Notes: a model not told the origin generated them from the sequence alone. DNA of 64,000 nucleotides from Paenibacillus tengchongensis (GCF_008973665.1 NZ_WACP01000003.1:62001-126000); one strand, 5' to 3'. Counted from the first letter of the stretch, positions 35,963-45,133 are shown. Numbers and translations: made by a program.

Positions 35963-36931
35963 TTGTATATCATAGGAATTGATTTAGGCGGAACCAACAT
36001 TAAAGCGGGACTGTACACAGAGGCCTACAGCCCGGTTGCAGAGCTGTCGATCCCGACGGAGGCGGCAGAGGGTCCGGAGCATGTGTTGGCGCGGATCCGG
36101 CAGGCGGTGGGCCTGCTGCTGGAGCAAAGCGGTGCGGGCGTGCAGGAGATCCGCTGCATGGGACTGGGCATACCGGGTCTGCTTGATCCGGATACGGGAA
36201 TGTCGCATTTCTCGCCCAACTTTCCGGGCTGGGAAGAGGTGCAGGTGGTCCATGAAATGAACCGCCACTATCCGTTCCCGGCTTACATCGACAACGATGT
36301 GAGGGTCAATCTGTACGGGGAGTGGCAGTTCGGTGCAGGCAGAGGGGCGGACAACCTGGTGCTGCTGACCCTGGGAACCGGGCTGGGATCAGGAATTATA
36401 CATAACGGCAAGGTGCTGTACGGGACGACCTTCAGCGCAGGCGAGATCGGGCACATGAATATGTACCACAGCGGGCGGCCCTGCCGCTGCGGCAGCTCCG
36501 GCTGCCTGGGGCGGTATGTTTCAGCCGTCGGCATGACGGTTACGTTCAAGGAGAAGCTGGCCGCTGGCAGGGAGAGTATCATTAAGGAGTGGACCCGGGG
36601 CGATGAGCAGGCGATCACGGCGAAGCTGATCTCCGAAGCCTATGATGCGGGCGACGCTTTGGCGGTGGAAGTAATGGAGGAGACCGGGACGCTGCTGGGC
36701 TTCGGCCTTGCGAATGTGATCAATCTGCTCAACCCGCAGCTGATCGTCATCGGGGGCGGGATGGCGGCCGCCGGTGAACGGCTGCTGCGCAGTGTACGGG
36801 AAACGGTGAACGGACATGCACTGAAGCTTTCGGGCGGTGCTTGCCGCATTGTTCAGGCGGAGCTGGGCGGCCGGGCAGGTACCGTCGGCGCGGCTTATTA
36901 CGCCAGCATGCGGCTTGGCGCGGAGAGCTGA
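35963..36931 (+). CDS. ROK family sugar kinase
   Basis: The 322-residue protein has the ROK ATP-binding start IGIDLGGTNIKAG, the catalytic Asp in YIDNDVRVN, LTLGTGLGSGI, AGEIGHM with the zinc-site His, and CRCGSSGCLGRY. The Glu that usually follows GCx in this zinc motif is Gly here. Glucokinases of Bacillota are the closest type. TTG 35963 is preferred: the ATG at 35942 lies inside the AGGAGGAGGGG ribosome-binding site that serves TTG. No sugar transporter adjoins it. Confidence 0.88.
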   Translation: MYIIGIDLGGTNIKAGLYTEAYSPVAELSIPTEAAEGPEHVLARIRQAVGLLLEQSGAGVQEIRCMGLGIPGLLDPDTGMSHFSPNFPGWEEVQVVHEMNRHYPFPAYIDNDVRVNLYGEWQFGAGRGADNLVLLTLGTGLGSGIIHNGKVLYGTTFSAGEIGHMNMYHSGRPCRCGSSGCLGRYVSAVGMTVTFKEKLAAGRESIIKEWTRGDEQAITAKLISEAYDAGDALAVEVMEETGTLLGFGLANVINLLNPQLIVIGGGMAAAGERLLRSVRETVNGHALKLSGGACRIVQAELGGRAGTVGAAYYASMRLGAES

Positions 36932-37000
36932 GGAATTTTACGCACTTGATGGAAGCATGCTATGTTATAAGCACTTAGACGAACCGGCAGGAGGCTCCAG

Positions 37001-37525
37001 ATGAAACGAGACATACAGCATGTGCCGTACGGCTATGAACCGCCGAAGCAGGAGCGCAAGGGAACGCTTGTGTTCTATGATTCTTTTGAAGACATCACGG
37101 ACCAGGAGCTGGAAGCGGCGGCAAGAACCGCCGCAGCGCGGAAATTCGTCAAGCTGGTGCTTTATCCCTTGCACGAGGAGACGGTCCGGCGGATGACGAA
37201 GCAGCCGGTGCAGGCTTATTACAAACGGGAGGACCGTCTCCATGAATGGCGCAGGGAGCACGGCAGCCCGCTGATTACGATTGAGAGTCTGGAAGGCAAG
37301 CGGAAGAAGTACACGCCGCTGGATTCGGCGCTGCGCCATATCAGCGAAGTATATCCTGCGCCGTATTTTCTGTACCTGACGCCGGAAATGGCCAATCTGT
37401 TCGCTTCTTATTCGTCTTTTGAAGGCTGGATCGTCAAGATCCGGCTGATTCTCTCCGCAGCGCCGGAGCAGCTTCATCCCCGTCTGGAGCGGTACAGCCA
37501 CCGCTGGGATGTGGCCGAATCTTAA
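37001..37525 (+). CDS. Hypothetical soluble protein
   Basis: I do not recognise this 174-residue protein. It starts MKRDIQHVPYGYEPPKQERKG and has an alternating helix and strand pattern with a conserved-looking PLITIESLEGKRKKYTPLDSALRHI centre and YFLYLTPEMANLFASYSSF. No signal peptide or membrane helix is present. GCAGGAGGC precedes ATG 37001. It follows the ROK kinase by 69 bases and ends before a terminator. Confidence 0.7.
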   Translation: MKRDIQHVPYGYEPPKQERKGTLVFYDSFEDITDQELEAAARTAAARKFVKLVLYPLHEETVRRMTKQPVQAYYKREDRLHEWRREHGSPLITIESLEGKRKKYTPLDSALRHISEVYPAPYFLYLTPEMANLFASYSSFEGWIVKIRLILSAAPEQLHPRLERYSHRWDVAES

Positions 37526-37604
37526 GGACGGCTCAGGTTGAAACCGGGCAGCAGCCAGATCGTTACGGTAATAGGAGCACGACTGGCATCAAGCTGTCAC
37601 AGCA

Positions 37605-37646
37605 AGAAAAAGGCCACCCCGGAGTACCCGGGAATGGCCTTTTTTT
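37605..37646. terminator. Bidirectional terminator
   Basis: AAAGGCCA pairs with TGGCCTTT with an inner CCCGG/CCGGG stem, followed by seven T residues on the plus strand and by A-rich sequence that serves the minus strand. Confidence 0.85.
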
Positions 37647-37666
37647 GCAGCACTATTTATTTGCGA

Positions 37667-38115
37667 TCACAATCCGAAATGGTTACGAATCTGCCAGAAT
37701 TGCCCCTCAACACTCAAACTCGCGGTTCTTTCCAGGGTTTTGATCCCATGCTGAATACAGGCATTTCTAATCCTGCGGGAGAAATCAATCATACTTTGAT
37801 TCCCCTTAATGATGCTTTCCGCCGGATTGGCCGTCAGGTTGATGACATCCAGTATCATCCGGTGGTCTTCCCGGTAGTAATAGAGCCTTTTAATTTCTTC
37901 ATCAGAGGTGTAGAGACAGATCATCCGCTCTTTAGGGATAAAGGGCAGAATCCGCTCAGGCATAATGCCTAAGTCGATGATAATTGGCGTTTCTCCAGGC
38001 ATTCTCAGTAAATCGATAACGAAAAACTCCATCATTTCTTCCGCAATCTGCAGCAGCCATTCAGCCAATACACATGCTTTAATTGTTCCTGCAGGTAGTT
38101 GTCATTTACTTTCAC
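37667..38115 (-). pseudogene. Decayed P-loop kinase-like gene
   Basis: On the minus strand GAGGAGGG and GTG 38115 open a frame whose start (DNYLQEQLKHVYWLNG) resembles P-loop kinases of the HVYW-GGSPCxGKS type. At about 38056-38068 that frame stops making sense and ends after a few codons, while a second frame continues as AEWLLQIAEEMMEFF, PIIIDLGIMPE, RMICLYTS and so on for 130 residues to the C-terminus. The Walker A region and about 80-90 residues are missing. An internal deletion that also shifted the frame is the simplest explanation. Confidence 0.65.
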
Positions 38116-38627
38116 TCTATGCCCTCCTCAAAATGTTAGTTTTGAGGGAGACGGCGGATTCGGATCGGTTTTTTATAATTGTGGAAATGCACCTTGGAAT
38201 CCTCCTTTCCGAAGGGTAAGTATAGGATTCCAGCAATTGGAGGCCAATTCCTCTTTTCGATGCACAACTTTTTCCTGTTATTATATTGCAGTTGGAAGGA
38301 TGAGTACGGGGATCTGGTACCATCGCGGGCAACGGACTCCAATGACCTAATTTTATTGTTCCGGCCGGTATGCTGAATCCTTACGGACACCAGCGCTTTT
38401 ATTTTATGATGAGCGCATACATTGAGGGCTTGGGGAAGAATAACGTCATCTGGGTCCGTACGGCGGGCAAGCGAGGGCTTTTGGCAAAAATAACGTCTCC
38501 TCGGTCCGTCAGCGGCGAGTGGTGCTGTCCAAGGTTGGTGTGGCCCTTCGCGTGCGGAAAGAAGCCGGGGCCATTCGTGTACCTGCTCCGGCCTCAGCAC
38601 AGGAAAGCCCGACTTAACTCGCCAGGC
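38116..38627. other. Gene-free spacer with a diverged direct repeat
   Basis: No convincing gene is present. Two related stretches near 38422 and 38474 share GAGGGCTT, AATAACGTC and GGTCCGT with about 48-base spacing. AT-rich sequence around 38160-38300 may hold the promoter of the decayed gene. Confidence 0.5.
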
Positions 38628-39077
38628 TTAATGGCTGTTTCTCCCGGACGCAGCTTTACGCCGGTGCAGAACCATTCTCCACTGGTAATGGATAAAGCAG
38701 CCGATGCAGAAACCAAAGATGGCGACAGTGGCAGCGACGGCAACCATGGCGGTGAAAATATATGCGGCGGTGGTCCAGCCTGCCAGAAAGCTGATGAGAC
38801 CTCCGGCAAGGCAGAAGACAGCGATGCTTTGGTTAAACTGCTGCTGTTCCCAGTCTTCAAGGATATAAGCGGAGCGCTCCTTGCGTAAGAATGGTGCGCC
38901 CGCTTTGATCACGGGATTATAACCAAAGATCAGGCCTGAGAGTCCGGCAGCCAGCGGGAAGGCCAGAAGCAGGTGCCAGCCGGTAACCCAGGCAAGCAGG
39001 ACTGAACCGACAATAAATCCCTGATTAAGCTTGACTAAAGGGCGGGGGATCGCTTTATTTAATGGTTGTGTGCCCAT
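38628..39077 (-). CDS. DUF4395 membrane protein
   Basis: The 149-residue protein has about four membrane helices (GFIVGSVLLAWVTGWHLLLA, LAAGLSGLIFG, AVFCLAGGLISFLAGW, AAYIFTAMVAVAATVAIFG) and ends with CIGCFIHYQWRMVLHRRK. The N-terminal IPRPLVKLNQG and the closing segment fit DUF4395, an uncharacterised family sometimes linked to thioredoxin-like genes. AAAGGTG lies upstream of its start. It is divergent from the TetR gene. Confidence 0.8.
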   Translation of the reverse strand: MGTQPLNKAIPRPLVKLNQGFIVGSVLLAWVTGWHLLLAFPLAAGLSGLIFGYNPVIKAGAPFLRKERSAYILEDWEQQQFNQSIAVFCLAGGLISFLAGWTTAAYIFTAMVAVAATVAIFGFCIGCFIHYQWRMVLHRRKAASGRNSH

Positions 39078-39123
39078 TCAAAACACACCTTTCTTATTGG
39101 ATTAATATAAGTATAATCCATCT

Positions 39124-39135
39124 TTACAATTGTAA
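39124..39135. promoter_or_regulatory. Perfect TTACAATTGTAA palindrome
   Basis: A 12-base perfect palindrome sits between the divergent DUF4395 and TetR genes and could be an operator for the TetR protein. Confidence 0.4.
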
Positions 39136-39270
39136 CAATTGGTTTTCCTTGCCGTTCTAAACATTGATGTTGTTTAATTAAAATTTTACTATTTTAGGAT
39201 TGACACATTTCCGATTTTTGTGGTTTTATTATGTAGACCGATTGTTATAAAAGTAAAGGAAGTGTCGGGT

Positions 39271-39840
39271 GTGTCGAACAAGCACAATGCACGCGAGGCG
39301 ATCGTGGACAGTGCATCCCGGTTATTTTTTACACAAGGCTACCATGCTACGGGATTGAATCAGATCATTAAAGACAGCGATTCGCCCAAAGGGTCTCTTT
39401 ATTACTATTTTCCCCATGGAAAGGAGGAACTGGCGGTAACCTGCATCAAGCGTACCAGCGATGTGGTCGCCGAGAAGCTGAAGACAGAGGTGGATAAAGC
39501 GGGCAGCGCCGCCGCCGGGGTGCAGGAATTCATTCTGGGCATGGCGCGGGAAGCCGTGGAATCCTCCTTTGAGGGCGTGGTTCCCTTCAGCTTCTGGCTG
39601 GCGGTGGAAACCTCCTGTATCAGCGAAGAGCTGCGAACGGCGTCGCAAGCGGTATTTCACGATTGGCAGGAAGTGATTGTACAGCGTTTGATGGCCGAAG
39701 GCGAGGAGCAGCTTAAAGCAGAGGCCAAAGCATCGGCGGCGATCTCGCTCTTTGAGGGGGCGCTGATCCAGGCGCTAACCCGGCGCAGCGAACAGCCGCT
39801 GCTGGCGGCTGCCGAATGTGTACCGGCCGTACTCGGCTAG
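39271..39840 (+). CDS. TetR family regulator (LmrA/YxaF type)
   Basis: The 189-residue protein has the TetR DNA-binding helices (AREAIVDSASRLFFTQGYHATGLNQIIKDSDSPKGSLYYYFPHGKEELA) and a C-terminal region resembling the LmrA/YxaF group, which represses LmrB-like exporters. GTG 39271 follows AAAGGAAG by eight bases; the open frame further upstream has no ribosome-binding site. The drug exporter directly downstream is the likely target. Confidence 0.9.
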   Translation: MSNKHNAREAIVDSASRLFFTQGYHATGLNQIIKDSDSPKGSLYYYFPHGKEELAVTCIKRTSDVVAEKLKTEVDKAGSAAAGVQEFILGMAREAVESSFEGVVPFSFWLAVETSCISEELRTASQAVFHDWQEVIVQRLMAEGEEQLKAEAKASAAISLFEGALIQALTRRSEQPLLAAAECVPAVLG

Positions 39841-39932
39841 AGGCGAGATTGCGGAAATTCGAAAGACCCTGAAAGAATTAGAAAGACAGAAATTAGAGAG
39901 AGAACATTACCCAATATCAGGAGGATATGAGA

Positions 39933-41408
39933 GTGGAAGCAACGATGCAAGGCAAGAAACAGGCAACTCCAAACGAACAACGAAAGCTGAAGGCATTGCC
40001 GATACTGGTGTCCCTGCTGCTCGCAGGCTTTATCGGCATGTTCAGTGAAACGGCGCTGAATGTGGCGCTGTCCGATCTGATGACGGTGCTGCAGATTACG
40101 CCGACGACGGCACAATGGCTGACAACGGCCTATCTGCTGACCCTCGGGATTCTGGTGCCGATTTCCGGGCTCCTGCTGCAATGGTTTACAACGAGACAGC
40201 TCTTCATTACAGCAGTGTCTTTCTCGATTGTAGGAACGCTTCTTGCGGCGATAGCACCGAGCTTTGAATTTCTGCTGACGGCCCGTGTCGTTCAGGCCAT
40301 CGGCACCGCACTGCTGCTGCCGCTGATGTTCAACACGATTCTGGTCATTATTCCGGCCGAACGCAGAGGCGCGGCGATGGGTCTGATCGGTCTGGTCATT
40401 ATGGTGGCCCCGGCGGTCGGTCCGACCATTGCCGGACTGCTGATCGAGAACCTGAGCTGGCACTGGATCTTCTGGCTGTCGCTGCCGTTCCTGGCGGCTG
40501 CCCTGATCTGTGGAATTCTCTTTATGCAGAATGTATCGAAGGTCACCAAGCCGAAAATTGATGCCTTGTCCGTCTTATTGTCCAGCCTTGGCTTCGGCGG
40601 CATCGTCTTTGGCTTCAGCAGCGCCGGCGAAGAGGGCGGCTGGGGCAGCGAGAAGGTCATTATCGCTATTGCTGTCGGCGTTATTGCCCTGGTACTGTTT
40701 GTGATCCGCCAGATGAACATGAAGCAGCCGATGATCAATCTGCGCGCCTTCCGTTATCCGATGTTCACTGTCGGCGTGATTATGATCTTCATCTGTATGA
40801 TGGTCATCCTGTCGTCGATGCTGATTCTGCCGATGTATCTGCAGCAGGGTCAGGGATACACTGCCTTCAAAGCGGGTCTGCTTCTTCTGCCGGGCGGCAT
40901 TATCAACGGTCTGATGTCTCCGATCATGGGTCGTCTGTTCGATAAATACGGTCCGAAGTGGCTGGTCATTCCAGGCCTGATCGTGGTGGGCGCATCCCTG
41001 TGGTTCTTCTCCAGCATTACAGCAACTTCAACGGTGGTCTTCGTCATTGTGCTGCACAGCACGCTGATGATTGGCGTCTCGATGATTATGATGCCTGCAC
41101 AGACCAACGGGATTAACCAGTTGCCGATGGAATTCTATCCGGACGGCACGGCGATCATGAACACGCTGCAGCAGGTAGCGGGCGCGATCGGTACGGCGCT
41201 GGCGGTCAGTATCATGACTTCCGGCACTGAGAGCTATCTGAAGACGGCGGCGAATCCGGCCGATCCGGCGAATGCGATTGCGGCGTTCACGCACGGCGTA
41301 CAGAACGCTTTCATCTTCGGTATGATTATGGCTGTCATCGGCCTGGCCGTATCGTTCTTCCTGAAGCGGGTTGTGGTCAGCCACAAGTCGCAAATGCCAA
41401 TGCACTAA
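39933..41408 (+). CDS. MFS drug exporter, DHA2/LmrB type
   Basis: The 491-residue protein has 14 predicted membrane helices and the DHA2-family motif ETALNVALSDLMTVLQITPTTAQWLTTAYLL, followed by GRLFDKYGPKW. It is close to LmrB and EmrB-like proton-driven exporters that expel lincosamides, dyes and similar compounds. It follows a TetR gene of the matching regulator group. AGGAGG at 39919-39924 leaves only two bases before ATG 39927 but eight before GTG 39933, so GTG is preferred. Confidence 0.9.
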   Translation: MEATMQGKKQATPNEQRKLKALPILVSLLLAGFIGMFSETALNVALSDLMTVLQITPTTAQWLTTAYLLTLGILVPISGLLLQWFTTRQLFITAVSFSIVGTLLAAIAPSFEFLLTARVVQAIGTALLLPLMFNTILVIIPAERRGAAMGLIGLVIMVAPAVGPTIAGLLIENLSWHWIFWLSLPFLAAALICGILFMQNVSKVTKPKIDALSVLLSSLGFGGIVFGFSSAGEEGGWGSEKVIIAIAVGVIALVLFVIRQMNMKQPMINLRAFRYPMFTVGVIMIFICMMVILSSMLILPMYLQQGQGYTAFKAGLLLLPGGIINGLMSPIMGRLFDKYGPKWLVIPGLIVVGASLWFFSSITATSTVVFVIVLHSTLMIGVSMIMMPAQTNGINQLPMEFYPDGTAIMNTLQQVAGAIGTALAVSIMTSGTESYLKTAANPADPANAIAAFTHGVQNAFIFGMIMAVIGLAVSFFLKRVVVSHKSQMPMH

Positions 41409-41450
41409 GCGGAGTTTATGGAGCAATCAGCAATTATAACGGATTAAATC

Positions 41451-41484
41451 ACAGCCCATCCTTGACGGATGGGCTGTTTGTTTT
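41451..41484 (+). terminator. Terminator after the MFS gene
   Basis: ACAGCCCATCC and GGATGGGCTGT pair perfectly around TTGAC and are followed by TTGTTTT. Confidence 0.95.
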
Positions 41485-41569
41485 ACTGCCGGAAGAGGAA
41501 GCTTTTTACAAATGAAAAGAGATCGTGTATATTAATACATAGATTTACGAGGTATAGGGAGGTAGCGCA

Positions 41570-41896
41570 ATGAAGGTCAGCAAGGAATTGCTGAAGGGAA
41601 GCACCGGCACGCTCATTCTGACGCTGCTGCAGGAGAAGCCGCTATACGGTTATGAGCTGATCAAGCTGCTGGAGCAGCGGTCGGGCGGGATTTTCTCGCT
41701 TAAGGAAGGAACACTCTACCCGATTCTGCATGCGATGGAGACGGAGCGCTGGGTGGAGGCGTACTGGCAGGAGGTTGACGGGCGCAGGCGCAAATATTAC
41801 CGGATTCAGGACGAAGGCCGGCTCAAGCTGCAAGAGAAGAAATCGGAGTGGCTGCTGTTCAGGGGTGCGGTCGATGCCGTACTGGGGGAGGGATAA
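41570..41896 (+). CDS. PadR family regulator
   Basis: The 108-residue protein is a short PadR winged-helix repressor: ELLKGSTGTLILTLLQEKPLYGYELIKLLEQ, then LKEGTLYPILHAMETERWVEAYWQE and RRRKYYRIQDEGR. PadR genes are often followed by a gene with a HAAS domain, as here. GGGAGGTAG precedes ATG 41570. The stop codon is followed one base later by an ATG at 41898, so the next gene was built to be translationally coupled. Confidence 0.92.
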   Translation: MKVSKELLKGSTGTLILTLLQEKPLYGYELIKLLEQRSGGIFSLKEGTLYPILHAMETERWVEAYWQEVDGRRRKYYRIQDEGRLKLQEKKSEWLLFRGAVDAVLGEG

Positions 41897-41909
41897 CATG
41901 TTTTGGCGC

Positions 41910-41939
41910 AAAAACGTAATGATACGTAAAAAACGTAAT
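41910..41939. repeat. 19-bp duplication causing a frameshift
   Basis: AAAAACGTAAT occurs at 41910-41920 and again at 41929-41939, offset by 19 bases. Removing one 19-base unit joins ATG 41898 in frame to the SEDS gene. Confidence 0.75.
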
Positions 41940-41997
41940 TCAGGGCGGTGAGCACACATCCGGTGACCATCAAGCGGCGGAGCGCTATCTGGACGAG

Positions 41998-43290
41998 GTG
42001 TGCATCCACATCCGGGCCAGGGAAATGCACGGTGAAATCCGCAGCGAGCTGGCGGGACATCTGGAAGACCGGGTGAGCGAGTGGGAGCAAGACGGCAAGA
42101 CGCGCCAGGAAGCGGAGACGATGGCAGTCAGCCAGATGGGTGATCCCGTGGCGTTGGGCAAGGAGCTGAATAAAGCGCACCGGCCGCGGATGCCGTGGAA
42201 GCTGCTCGGTGCGGTGCTGGGGCTGGCGGCCATCAGCCTGCTCGGGATGGGCTCGCTGCAGGCCGGCGGAATGCCGGTTGGCGTTGCACTGATGCCGCTG
42301 CAGAGGCAGGCGGTGTTTATCCTGATCGGCATGGCGCTGATGCTGGCAGGTTATTTTGCCGATTACCGCAAACTTCTGAAGGGGTCATGGTGGATATACG
42401 GCGCCGCGCTGTTCATGATTGCTTTTGTCGGACGCTATGGATTGATGATTAACGGACAGCGCTCCTACTGGATATTGGTGCCGCTGGGCTTCAGCTTTGA
42501 CGCTGTTTCTCTAAGCCTGTATATGCTGGTCCTTGCCCTGGCCGGGATTCTCATCATGGAGAAGTCAGCGGGCAGACTCGGTAAGCGGCGGAACATCCTC
42601 CGGGAAGCGGCAGTCCTGCTGATTCCGTTGCCGTTCTACGTGCTGGCCGGCGGTCTGCCGGAATTGGCACTTTATCTGGTCAGCGCTCTTGCGCTCTATA
42701 CCTGGTTTACTGGTAGGTGGCTGCGTTCGTGTATTGCCGTAACGGTGCTGGCGCTCGGCAGCCTGCCTTATCTATGGAAGCAGGTTCATTTCCGGGACCG
42801 GCTGCTGGGAGCCGTTGACTATAATATCAACCCGGATTCCAGCGGATATATGTACAGAATGCTTCACGAAACGATGCAGTCAGCCGGTTGGTGGGGACAC
42901 GGGTTCGGCGCGGTTGCTGACAAGATTCCTTTTTCCTACAGCGACATGCTGCCTGCGTATATGATTCATACCTTCGGATGGGCGGGAGGGCTGGTGCTGG
43001 CCGGTGCCGTGTTCGCTTTCTTTGCGGTCCTCCGCTTATGCTACCGTACTGTCCGCGATCCTTACGGCAAGGCTCTGATGCTGTCGCTGTCGCTCCTGCT
43101 TGCCGTACAGATGGTATACGGGCTCTCGGTCTTAAGCGGCAAAATGTTTATTGCGAGCCTGTCGTTCCCTTTCCTGAGCTACGGCGGCCATGTTCTATTG
43201 GAATTTGCCGTGCTGGGCCTGATCATGGGGATCTATCGGCGCAAAGATATCACTCCGGCCATGCAGCTTGCGCCCGCCGCTAAAGGATAA
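41998..43290 (+). CDS. HAAS-domain SEDS (FtsW/RodA-like) protein, 5' end frameshifted
   Basis: The open frame gives 430 residues: a HAAS-type N-terminal domain (AREMHGEIRSELAGHLEDRV), then about ten membrane helices of the FtsW/RodA/SpoVE family with NINPDSSGYMYRML, GWWGHGFGA and the C-terminal SFPFLSYGGH. SEDS proteins polymerise peptidoglycan strands. The HAAS homology begins before GTG 41998, at AAERYLDEVC (about 41971). A strong GGGGGAGGGA site serves ATG 41898, but that frame stops after 17 codons because of a 19-base duplication. The protein is therefore shortened at its start, made by slippage, or not made. Confidence 0.75.
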   Translation: MCIHIRAREMHGEIRSELAGHLEDRVSEWEQDGKTRQEAETMAVSQMGDPVALGKELNKAHRPRMPWKLLGAVLGLAAISLLGMGSLQAGGMPVGVALMPLQRQAVFILIGMALMLAGYFADYRKLLKGSWWIYGAALFMIAFVGRYGLMINGQRSYWILVPLGFSFDAVSLSLYMLVLALAGILIMEKSAGRLGKRRNILREAAVLLIPLPFYVLAGGLPELALYLVSALALYTWFTGRWLRSCIAVTVLALGSLPYLWKQVHFRDRLLGAVDYNINPDSSGYMYRMLHETMQSAGWWGHGFGAVADKIPFSYSDMLPAYMIHTFGWAGGLVLAGAVFAFFAVLRLCYRTVRDPYGKALMLSLSLLLAVQMVYGLSVLSGKMFIASLSFPFLSYGGHVLLEFAVLGLIMGIYRRKDITPAMQLAPAAKG

Positions 43291-43375
43291 TAGACCGGTA
43301 AATACTGGACGGATTGTCCGCTGAAAACGTATACTGGTGGCAAAAGGCTTCATGCGGAGAGGAGGCGCACGGGAC

Positions 43376-44152
43376 TTGTTACGAAGAAGGCAGGTTGGCA
43401 TCAGAGCTATGGCAGCTCTGCTGGCGGTTATTTGGGGACTTGGCTCCTTGTCTCCATCCGCTGAGGGCAGCGCAGCAAATGCCGCAAGCGGCGGGCAACA
43501 GCCGGCAACAGCCGCAGACGCAACAATGATAAAGAAGAACAATCTGCCGAAGGGGTTTGTCTATCTGGATGAGGTCATTCCTGCTGCACAGTTTGAAATC
43601 CGGTATTACACGGCGAACAATTTCGTAGGCGCTAGGATCGACGGTTACAAGGCGCCGCTGGCGATTTTCTCGAAGGAAGCGGCTGCGGCGCTGAAGAAGG
43701 TCAGCGATGATCTGGCGCAGAAAGGCTACATTCTGCATATCTACGACGCATACCGTCCGCAGAAAGCGGTCAATCATTTTCTCCGCTGGTCGCAGGATGC
43801 ATCCGATGTAAAGACGAAGCAGCAATATTATCCCCGGCTTGACAAACGCAATCTGTTCAAGCTGGGCTTCATTGCCAAGAAATCGGGTCACTCCCGGGGC
43901 AGCACGGTTGATTTGACGCTGGCGGACAAGAAGACGGGTGAACTGGTGGACATGGGCAGTCCGTTCGATTTCTTCGGCGAGATATCGTATTACAATACGA
44001 CGCTCGTCAGCGCCAGGCAGCATGCGAACCGGAAGGTGCTGAAGGATGCGATGGAGAAGCGGGGCTTCAAGTATTACAGCAAGGAATGGTGGCATTTTAC
44101 GCTCATGAAGGAGCCGTATCCAAGCACTTATTTTAATTTTAATGTAGAGTGA
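43376..44152 (+). CDS. D-alanyl-D-alanine dipeptidase, VanX-like, exported
   Basis: The 258-residue protein has a signal peptide (LLRRRQVGIRAMAALLAVIW) and the VanX/DdpX zinc-peptidase motifs: DAYRPQKAV, the metal site SGHSRGSTVDLTL and EWWHFTL with the catalytic Glu and third ligand. Secretion argues for recycling of cell-wall D-Ala-D-Ala rather than vancomycin resistance, and no vanA or vanH lies nearby. TTG 43376 follows AGAGGAGG by ten bases and gives a normal signal peptide; the frame also opens at GTG 43337. Confidence 0.88.
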   Translation: MLRRRQVGIRAMAALLAVIWGLGSLSPSAEGSAANAASGGQQPATAADATMIKKNNLPKGFVYLDEVIPAAQFEIRYYTANNFVGARIDGYKAPLAIFSKEAAAALKKVSDDLAQKGYILHIYDAYRPQKAVNHFLRWSQDASDVKTKQQYYPRLDKRNLFKLGFIAKKSGHSRGSTVDLTLADKKTGELVDMGSPFDFFGEISYYNTTLVSARQHANRKVLKDAMEKRGFKYYSKEWWHFTLMKEPYPSTYFNFNVE

Positions 44153-44293
44153 AATTTTTACCCGGTCTGTCCGGAAATTTTACAAGAAGAGGTTTATCCC
44201 GGCCATAAGAACGAATATAGTTGAATGTGTAAAGTGACTATACGTTGAGACTTGCGTGCATAATAAGGTAAATACAGGAGAGGTGGAATTGAC

Positions 44294-45067
44294 TTGAAGA
44301 AGACAATCTCAGCCATGATCCTCGTCATACTGATATTTGCAGCGGGAATGGGGATAGATAGGGTGCCGCTGGCAGCCGCGGCCAAGGCGACCAGCGTTAT
44401 TCTGAATGGACAGGCGGTTTCACTGGGAGCGTCCGACGTGTACATGAGCAGCGGTACGGTGATGCTTCCCTTACGGGAACTGGCGGAGGCGCTGAAATAT
44501 AAGGCTTCCTACCAGGCGGCTACCGGATTGGTGCAGCTGACCCGGCTGCAGGAGAAGGTAGAGTTCAATGCCGGCGGCAGCGAGATTGTGCTGAACGGCA
44601 AAGACAAAGCAGTGTTCAAGGGCGCGGCGGAATTCCGGCAAGGCCGCCTCTATGTACCGCTGCCGTTCTTCAATGCGCTGGGTCTCATCACAAGCTATGA
44701 TCCGCAGGCCGATCAAGCCGTAATCTATTCACCGGAAGTGCTGGCGGCTGCCATTACCGGGCTGCTGGCGGCCGGGAATGTTCAGGACCTGGCCAGCCGC
44801 TATTTCGGTCCTGCATCCGGAGAGAAGCTGTCCTTGCTGCAGGTTCAGCAGAGCTGGGAGCGGCTTGCCGGCCAGGCCGGCAAATATTTCGGAATTAAAG
44901 CGGTGGAGAGCAAGCGGAACGAAGGCGGTATGGAGATTAAGAGCGTACTCAGCTTTGCGAGTGGCGAGGCTTCGCTGAAGCTGGTCGTGGATTCCTCCGG
45001 TGCCGTGACTGCCCTTGAGCTGCAGCCGGCTCCGGCGAGTCCGGCAGGCGCTGCTGCAGCCCAATAA
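44294..45067 (+). CDS. Stalk-domain (copper amine oxidase N-terminal-like) exported protein
   Basis: The 257-residue protein has a signal peptide (KKTISAMILVILIFAAGMGI) and a stalk domain with the VMLPLRELAEALKYKASYQAATGLVQL and LYVPLPFFNALGLITSYDPQADQAVI repeats. After residue 155 comes a helical DUF3887-like domain with LKLVVDSSGAVTALEL. Such domains are common in exported Paenibacillus proteins and probably act as wall-binding modules; no enzyme activity is suggested. TTG 44294 follows GAGGTGG. Confidence 0.82.
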   Translation: MKKTISAMILVILIFAAGMGIDRVPLAAAAKATSVILNGQAVSLGASDVYMSSGTVMLPLRELAEALKYKASYQAATGLVQLTRLQEKVEFNAGGSEIVLNGKDKAVFKGAAEFRQGRLYVPLPFFNALGLITSYDPQADQAVIYSPEVLAAAITGLLAAGNVQDLASRYFGPASGEKLSLLQVQQSWERLAGQAGKYFGIKAVESKRNEGGMEIKSVLSFASGEASLKLVVDSSGAVTALELQPAPASPAGAAAAQ

Positions 45068-45084
45068 AGCCTACGGATTAAAGG

Positions 45085-45113
45085 AAAAGCCGCTTGCAGA
45101 AAGCGGCTTTTTT
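45085..45113. terminator. Bidirectional terminator
   Basis: AAAAGCCGCTT pairs with AAGCGGCTTTTTT around GCAG. It ends the stalk-domain gene and, in reverse, would end the small minus-strand frame at 45134-45214. Confidence 0.9.
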
Positions 45114-45133
45114 GGGCATAGAGCACAGAATAG

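Noticed and set aside
37538..37972. Plus-strand 144-codon frame
   Set aside because: It covers a terminator and the complement of the decayed kinase gene, and has no similarity or ribosome-binding site.
38136..38600. 154-codon minus frame and overlapping plus frames
   Set aside because: Composition is random-looking, there is no ribosome-binding site, and a diverged direct repeat lies within.
43376..44152. Vancomycin-resistance gene
   Set aside because: The protein is VanX-like but has a signal peptide and no vanH, vanA or vanRS neighbours, so cell-wall recycling is more likely.
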